Shown: positions 60,254 through 64,000 of the stretch, piece after piece
How the letters are laid out: the number at the start of each line of letters is the position of its first letter
How positions within the stretch are numbered: the first letter of the stretch is position 1
Assembly: GCF_033100135.1 (NCBI RefSeq)
Contig: NZ_CP136920.1
Location: forward strand, 2,165,001 to 2,229,000
Source of the DNA: Rubellicoccus peritrichatus
GTDB lineage: Bacteria > Verrucomicrobiota > Verrucomicrobiia > Opitutales > Cerasicoccaceae
DNA: 64,000 nt
Reading direction: 5' to 3'
Translations under genes and position numbers: made by a program
The notes under the pieces: model-generated
What the model was told of the DNA's origin: nothing
Database searches by the model: none
Seen by the model: only the letters and a program-made list of their open reading frames with translations

Positions 60254-63133
60254 TCAGGCTTCAATATAATCGGCACAAGCACTCAGAATTGCGCTGGCAT
60301 GGCGGGCAAAGTGCCCCCGGCAATCTCTGGAGTAGTCTTCGAGTATAGCTTTTCCTCTGTGCTGGAAATCGCCACAGTTAAATAACGCCCGTGCGAGATG
60401 GAGTTCCCTTAATGCCTGATTGCGGACTTCATTCTCGTTCATATCATCAGTAAGGGCCGCTTGTGCCGCGGTGATATCCTTTTGGGCATGGCCGGTATAG
60501 CCGGGGCGGTCGAGTAGCTCTGCGATGGCACATGCCACTGAGCCGTTAGGATGTCGCGTGTAAAGTGTTTCCGTGGCCATCGTTATGGCACGCGAATGCG
60601 AAAACTCGGCATCCTGCGGTAGCGTTTGAATTTTATCCAGTATGCATGACCAGGCGCTGCTGTCACTCGAATTGCCCAACGATACAAGTAAACTATCAAG
60701 CTCGGACATTGTCATGCCGAACTGTCCCATCCCCCGGTAATCCCATCCTTTGTCCCAATTCCGTTTCTCGATTTCGGCGATGAGCTCATCTTGTCCGTCA
60801 TTGTCTCCCAGAAGTGAAAGCAACTGGGCGTAGCGGAGACTGCGTTCAGAATGGTCGCCTTTTACTGGAGCATAAGCATCACGCAAGAGTGGCACGCTGA
60901 GTTCCGCTTCGTGAAGGATGAGGGATACACCAGCGAGACTGTTCCAATCCTCCTGAATCGCATTTTCCAGCACTTCCTTTGAGACCGGGAAATTGTCTGT
61001 GTCCGTTAAGACACGTTCAGGCAGTCCACCGATTTCGACAAGATGCCTTTGGGCGGCTTTAATATCCAGTTTGCGTAAGGGCGTGTCATTCAACGCAGAT
61101 TGAGCGGCGAGATAACCGGCGATGTAACCTTGGTTTTGTACATCGGCTTGCATGCGGATGACGGGGAGGGCGTCGCGGTGAGCGCTGACTCCGAGTCCCG
61201 TTACCAGAACTCCGTCCAAGCCTTGAGGGAGTAGGGTGCGTAGCGGCACATCGGCCCACATTGTGATGCCTTCTGTTGGTGGGATCAGCATGAAGACAGG
61301 GTCAATAGTGAAGCCATGCGAATCAAAGTTCGATGTTGCGACGCATATGGTGTCCGGGAAGCGGCGGTTAAATAATATGTCGACAGGATTCAATGTGATA
61401 TCACCAACAATTTGCCGCCTTTCGCGTGAATCAACGAGCTCACCACAATCAAACTCATTTTTAAATTTTAATTTAGCACTGACAAAGAACGCGGTTGCAT
61501 CCGTAACATCGGTATCGTCAGAAAAATTATGATCCGAGTTGTTATAGTTGCGCCCTGGCTTCACACCCGCGAGCCCAGTTCCCTGAACGGCAATGTGATC
61601 TTTCCCGATTATACGGGTGTGGGCTCCAGCTGCTGCGGGAATATCTGAACAGCCGGTGCTGTCGACGACACAACCTGCTTTGAGCAAGCCAAAGCCAAAT
61701 GGTCCTGCAACAAGAATTCCGTTGACGCGTCCATCAACGACCCATGTTCCGACACATAATGTATTAAACCAGAATGTGCAACCTTCCTGATATCCCGTCC
61801 GATGATACCATTCACACTTTGCACTGACGGACCACTGACCGTCGGCTTGCTGATACTCTTTTTCTGTTTCAAGACTGGCAACACCACGGTCGATTTCAGA
61901 AGTGAAGCCGACTCGATTGCCAAACCAGTATTTTGCGATCTGGCCCATTGTGCCGACACCGCCTAGTCCTGAAGTGACTTCGATTACAATCGTGCGCGCA
62001 CCTGCGCGAGCGGCGCCGATTGCGGCGGGCGCACCTCCTGTTCCGCCACCGGCAACAATGACATCAAAGCTCCCCAGGACGGGAACCTTATTTGGCGTGA
62101 AGGAGATTGTACTGCAGGCTTTCGTATTAGGGCGTAGTGCGTCATGCAGCGTGCGGATTTCTCCTTCGTTTATTTCCTCAGCACCATGGCAGTAGACTTG
62201 AGCGTTACTTGAGTATTCAGATATCGGAATATCATTTGCGGCCTGCTTGCCCAGTTGATCGCCGAGCTCCATCGCGACGGATGGTTGCGTAAATGCAAAC
62301 TCAGCACCATTGGGGAGCCGGGTTGCTTCGGAGAGAGCGAGCAGGCCTGGCCAGACTAACAAATTCTGATATGATGGAAGTGCTTGGGTTGGTCTTAGGC
62401 ACGGTGAGATGGCAGATTGCCTGCGATATTCATCAGGAACCCAGTAGCGTTCGGCCAGTTGGCTTTGAGCTTGCGCGATGGAAGTTGGGCTGCCGTTGCC
62501 AAAGTCGACTTCAGTGGTGTAACGTCTGGCACTAAGGGAATACTCATCTGTTTGAAATCCTGGGAGTTTCTGTGGCGCTTCGACATCAGTTGCATCCCTG
62601 CCTTCACCATTGCAGAATGTAGTGTACTCAACCTTTTGCGGTCCCTTTTTTTGCCTCAGCTCTTTATGGCCCGACTGTTGCAGGACCAAGCCCTCCATCG
62701 TTGCATCGACTACCAGGTGAGCCCGGACCGCTTGGCGCCCGGAGCGGTTGGCAATGACAGCTCCGCATACTTTTTCTGATTGATCGGTCAGGACTCCAGC
62801 GGTCAGGCAGTTAAATAAAAACGGTATTCCGGCCTTCACCATCTGCTGTTCCAATGTTACTTTTACATGCAGTGGAGTTGGGGGCATTTTGCCGCTGAAG
62901 AAGATGTCCCGGGCCAACTTGGAATCACTTTGGAATGCTTCATCAGGCCAGAATCGAAAAGCGGCGCAGATATCCTCGCCGAGGTATGGGCGGGAGGCGA
63001 TGAGATAAACTTTCTTCCCGGCATTCCTTGCTGACAAGGCAAGGGCAACGCCTGCCGTGGTTCCGCCAACAACGAGAATGTCAACGTCTGCTACGACGGG
63101 CAATTCATGCAGGGAATTTGGATTTACTTCCAT
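60254..63133 (-). CDS. Large FAD-dependent oxidoreductase with two Rossmann FAD domains
   Basis: This 959-aa protein has two FAD-binding Rossmann motifs: ILVVGGTTAGVALALSARNAG near the N-terminus (about 18-38) and VIVAGGGTGGAPAAIGAARAGA near residue 360. Later segments VDILFNRRFPDTICVATSN and GVLVTGLGVSAHRDALPVIRMQADVQNQGYIAGYLA are typical of the FAD_oxidored group of the PVC bacteria. A helical C-terminal domain (about 720-950) resembles HEAT/TPR-type repeats. ATG 63133 is chosen before the first FAD motif; an ATG at 63217 would add 28 basic residues. It may oxidise a sugar-derived compound. Confidence 0.82.
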   Translation of the reverse strand: MEVNPNSLHELPVVADVDILVVGGTTAGVALALSARNAGKKVYLIASRPYLGEDICAAFRFWPDEAFQSDSKLARDIFFSGKMPPTPLHVKVTLEQQMVKAGIPFLFNCLTAGVLTDQSEKVCGAVIANRSGRQAVRAHLVVDATMEGLVLQQSGHKELRQKKGPQKVEYTTFCNGEGRDATDVEAPQKLPGFQTDEYSLSARRYTTEVDFGNGSPTSIAQAQSQLAERYWVPDEYRRQSAISPCLRPTQALPSYQNLLVWPGLLALSEATRLPNGAEFAFTQPSVAMELGDQLGKQAANDIPISEYSSNAQVYCHGAEEINEGEIRTLHDALRPNTKACSTISFTPNKVPVLGSFDVIVAGGGTGGAPAAIGAARAGARTIVIEVTSGLGGVGTMGQIAKYWFGNRVGFTSEIDRGVASLETEKEYQQADGQWSVSAKCEWYHRTGYQEGCTFWFNTLCVGTWVVDGRVNGILVAGPFGFGLLKAGCVVDSTGCSDIPAAAGAHTRIIGKDHIAVQGTGLAGVKPGRNYNNSDHNFSDDTDVTDATAFFVSAKLKFKNEFDCGELVDSRERRQIVGDITLNPVDILFNRRFPDTICVATSNFDSHGFTIDPVFMLIPPTEGITMWADVPLRTLLPQGLDGVLVTGLGVSAHRDALPVIRMQADVQNQGYIAGYLAAQSALNDTPLRKLDIKAAQRHLVEIGGLPERVLTDTDNFPVSKEVLENAIQEDWNSLAGVSLILHEAELSVPLLRDAYAPVKGDHSERSLRYAQLLSLLGDNDGQDELIAEIEKRNWDKGWDYRGMGQFGMTMSELDSLLVSLGNSSDSSAWSCILDKIQTLPQDAEFSHSRAITMATETLYTRHPNGSVACAIAELLDRPGYTGHAQKDITAAQAALTDDMNENEVRNQALRELHLARALFNCGDFQHRGKAILEDYSRDCRGHFARHASAILSACADYIEA

Positions 63134-63217
63134 CCCTATAGATTTTGGAGATACAAACTGGCTCAACAATCTGAAACGCCTCCACGATACACGCAAACTG
63201 TTGTATAATTTGCGCAT

Positions 63218-63690
63218 GTCGCGGATTGCTACTATGACGCCCCGTTTTTCCTTGGGGCTTCTAAGTTCAACGACAGAACCCTAGCGCGCGTGGTGCCATT
63301 TAAAACGTGAATCCAGCTTCTCAGTCCAAGAGGAAGCTCTTTGCAACTTAAGACCTATCATCAAAGCGCCTCGCTACACAGTCCCTCCTCATCCAGTGGA
63401 TTTGCCGCTGAACCCTGCCTCGTGGATATCTTGAGGCGTAAAACATACGGCTAGAGTGCGCGACTAAACCCGCTATGTCAGTAATTAGCTATTACACAAA
63501 TCCTAACGAATGCAATAACGATACGTTGGGCATTCGTGCTCATTCGCGTAATTCGTATTTAGTAACACTTAGTAAGGCAAGACGGCAACGGGAATCTCGT
63601 GGGCTGGAGCGACACTAGCCTACGCAGCCAGACTCTGGTAAGGTGCCTGATGACACGTTTACTAAAGATCTGCCGCTTGGTTAGCCATAC
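63218..63690. other. Intergenic region with repeat words and no gene
   Basis: Between the FAD oxidoreductase and the terminator of the last gene there are about 470 bp without a gene I can support. The stretch 63530-63562 holds a CATTCGTGCTCATTCGCGTAATTCGTA word of the CGCGTAATTC family. I do not see a tRNA or other RNA gene, though a conserved-structure search would be needed to exclude it. Confidence 0.4.
63530..63562. repeat. Dispersed CGCGTAATTC-type repeat, copy 2
   Basis: The words ATTCGTGCTCATTCGCGTAA and then TTCGTATTTA follow one another here. The same core is found on the minus strand at 4591-4620. It is part of a family of short words recurring between genes in related genomes. 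Confidence 0.45.
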
Positions 63691-63725
63691 AAAAAAACGA
63701 CGGCAATCCCCACTGCCGCCGTTTT
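63691..63725 (-). terminator. Rho-independent terminator of the last gene
   Basis: On the minus strand, CGGCGGCA pairs with TGCCGTCG (one G-T pair) around a short loop, flanked by AAAA before and a run of seven T after. It is 28 bp downstream of the stop codon at 63754. Confidence 0.8.
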
Positions 63726-63753
63726 GTTTGATTTGATTTCTTTGCGTTTTGAT

Positions 63754-64000
63754 CTAAAGGGAATCAGAAATCGTAATGTTATCGAACTGGAATGTGGCTG
63801 GTTGCGATGTTGTGCATCGGAAGTAGAGGTCCGTCAGGCTGCTGTTGCTGAAATTGGCAAAGCGCACCGTGTTATCGAACAGCAGGGTGGTGTCGCACCA
63901 GAGGGAGTTCGAGAGGTGGTCCACATCGTAAGGATTACCATCGGGTCCGATGTAAGTCTGGGTCACGCCTGAGGTATTCAAATACCAGGTGACGCGGACG
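63754..64000 (-). CDS. 3' part of an unidentified gene (partial)
   Basis: The open frame runs to the window edge and codes at least 81 residues. The readable part begins VRVTWYLNTSGVTQ and then YIGPDGNPYDVDHLSNSLWCD, and ends with FQFDNITISDSL. The FDNI(T/S)I ending is typical of carbohydrate-binding or LamG-like surface proteins of Verrucomicrobiota (inference). No PEP-CTERM tail is present. A terminator follows 28 bp downstream. Confidence 0.6.
   Translation of the reverse strand, partial: VRVTWYLNTSGVTQTYIGPDGNPYDVDHLSNSLWCDTTLLFDNTVRFANFSNSSLTDLYFRCTTSQPATFQFDNITISDSL

Noticed and set aside
63218-63690. Possible tRNA or small RNA gene
   Set aside because: I could not fold a cloverleaf or recognise conserved tRNA boxes by eye. 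tRNAscan or an Rfam search would be decisive.

Overview
The window looks like a chromosomal segment of a marine, polysaccharide-degrading member of the Verrucomicrobiota, most likely class Opitutae (Puniceicoccales/Coraliomargarita-like). This is an inference. It rests on five PEP-CTERM sorting-signal proteins, a very long autotransporter-strand-repeat protein, a formylglycine (Cys-type) sulfatase, beta-helix and Gfo/Idh/MocA glycan genes, a GntR regulator fused to a solute-binding domain, and the repeat families common in planctomycete/verrucomicrobial genomes. No rRNA, tRNA, CRISPR array, transposase or prophage was recognised.

Layout. 0-27 kb is mostly housekeeping. It holds a flavin split-barrel protein, a thioredoxin-like protein, a CHASE2 adenylate/guanylate cyclase with a FecR partner, metX-menA, gmk with a TPR membrane protein, a ThuA protein, an MscS channel and an EF-hand protein. 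A RelE-like gene, pssA, a DUF2237 protein, purN and prmA follow, then a PEP-CTERM protein, small membrane proteins, a GNAT, acs, queA, an HI0933-type flavoprotein, a PDZ pseudoprotease, a DEDDy exonuclease and an MBL hydrolase. 27.5-33 kb is one 1767-aa surface protein, overlapped by a SelT/W/H-like gene. 33-43 kb returns to core functions: rsmG, an MFS carrier, argA, a Xer recombinase, rhodanese-MauE, a beta-helix protein, a lipoprotein hydrolase and a SpoIIE-type response regulator with an anti-sigma kinase. 43-48.6 kb is accessory: a TylF-like methyltransferase, a modular esterase, a cache-domain protein and two overlapping unknown genes.

48.7-56.7 kb is the most interesting part, a glycan locus. 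It has a secreted beta-helix protein with a BACON-like module, a cytoplasmic GntR-type DNA-binding domain fused to an ABC-type sugar-binding domain, a Gfo/Idh/MocA dehydrogenase translationally coupled to a rhamnogalacturonan-acetylesterase-like SGNH protein, and a LamG-like PEP-CTERM protein. A 13-bp palindrome close to TTGACTnAGTCAA occurs upstream of all four transcription units. My reading is that the fusion protein senses a sugar directly and controls this small regulon, including itself. 56.7-63.2 kb continues the accessory content with a sulfatase, another PEP-CTERM protein, an AraC regulator and a double-FAD oxidoreductase. The window ends in the 3' part of an unidentified gene on the minus strand.

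Several gene borders carry long inverted repeats without T-tracts, notably 22441-22624 and 33801-33865. They resemble dispersed repeat families rather than ordinary terminators.
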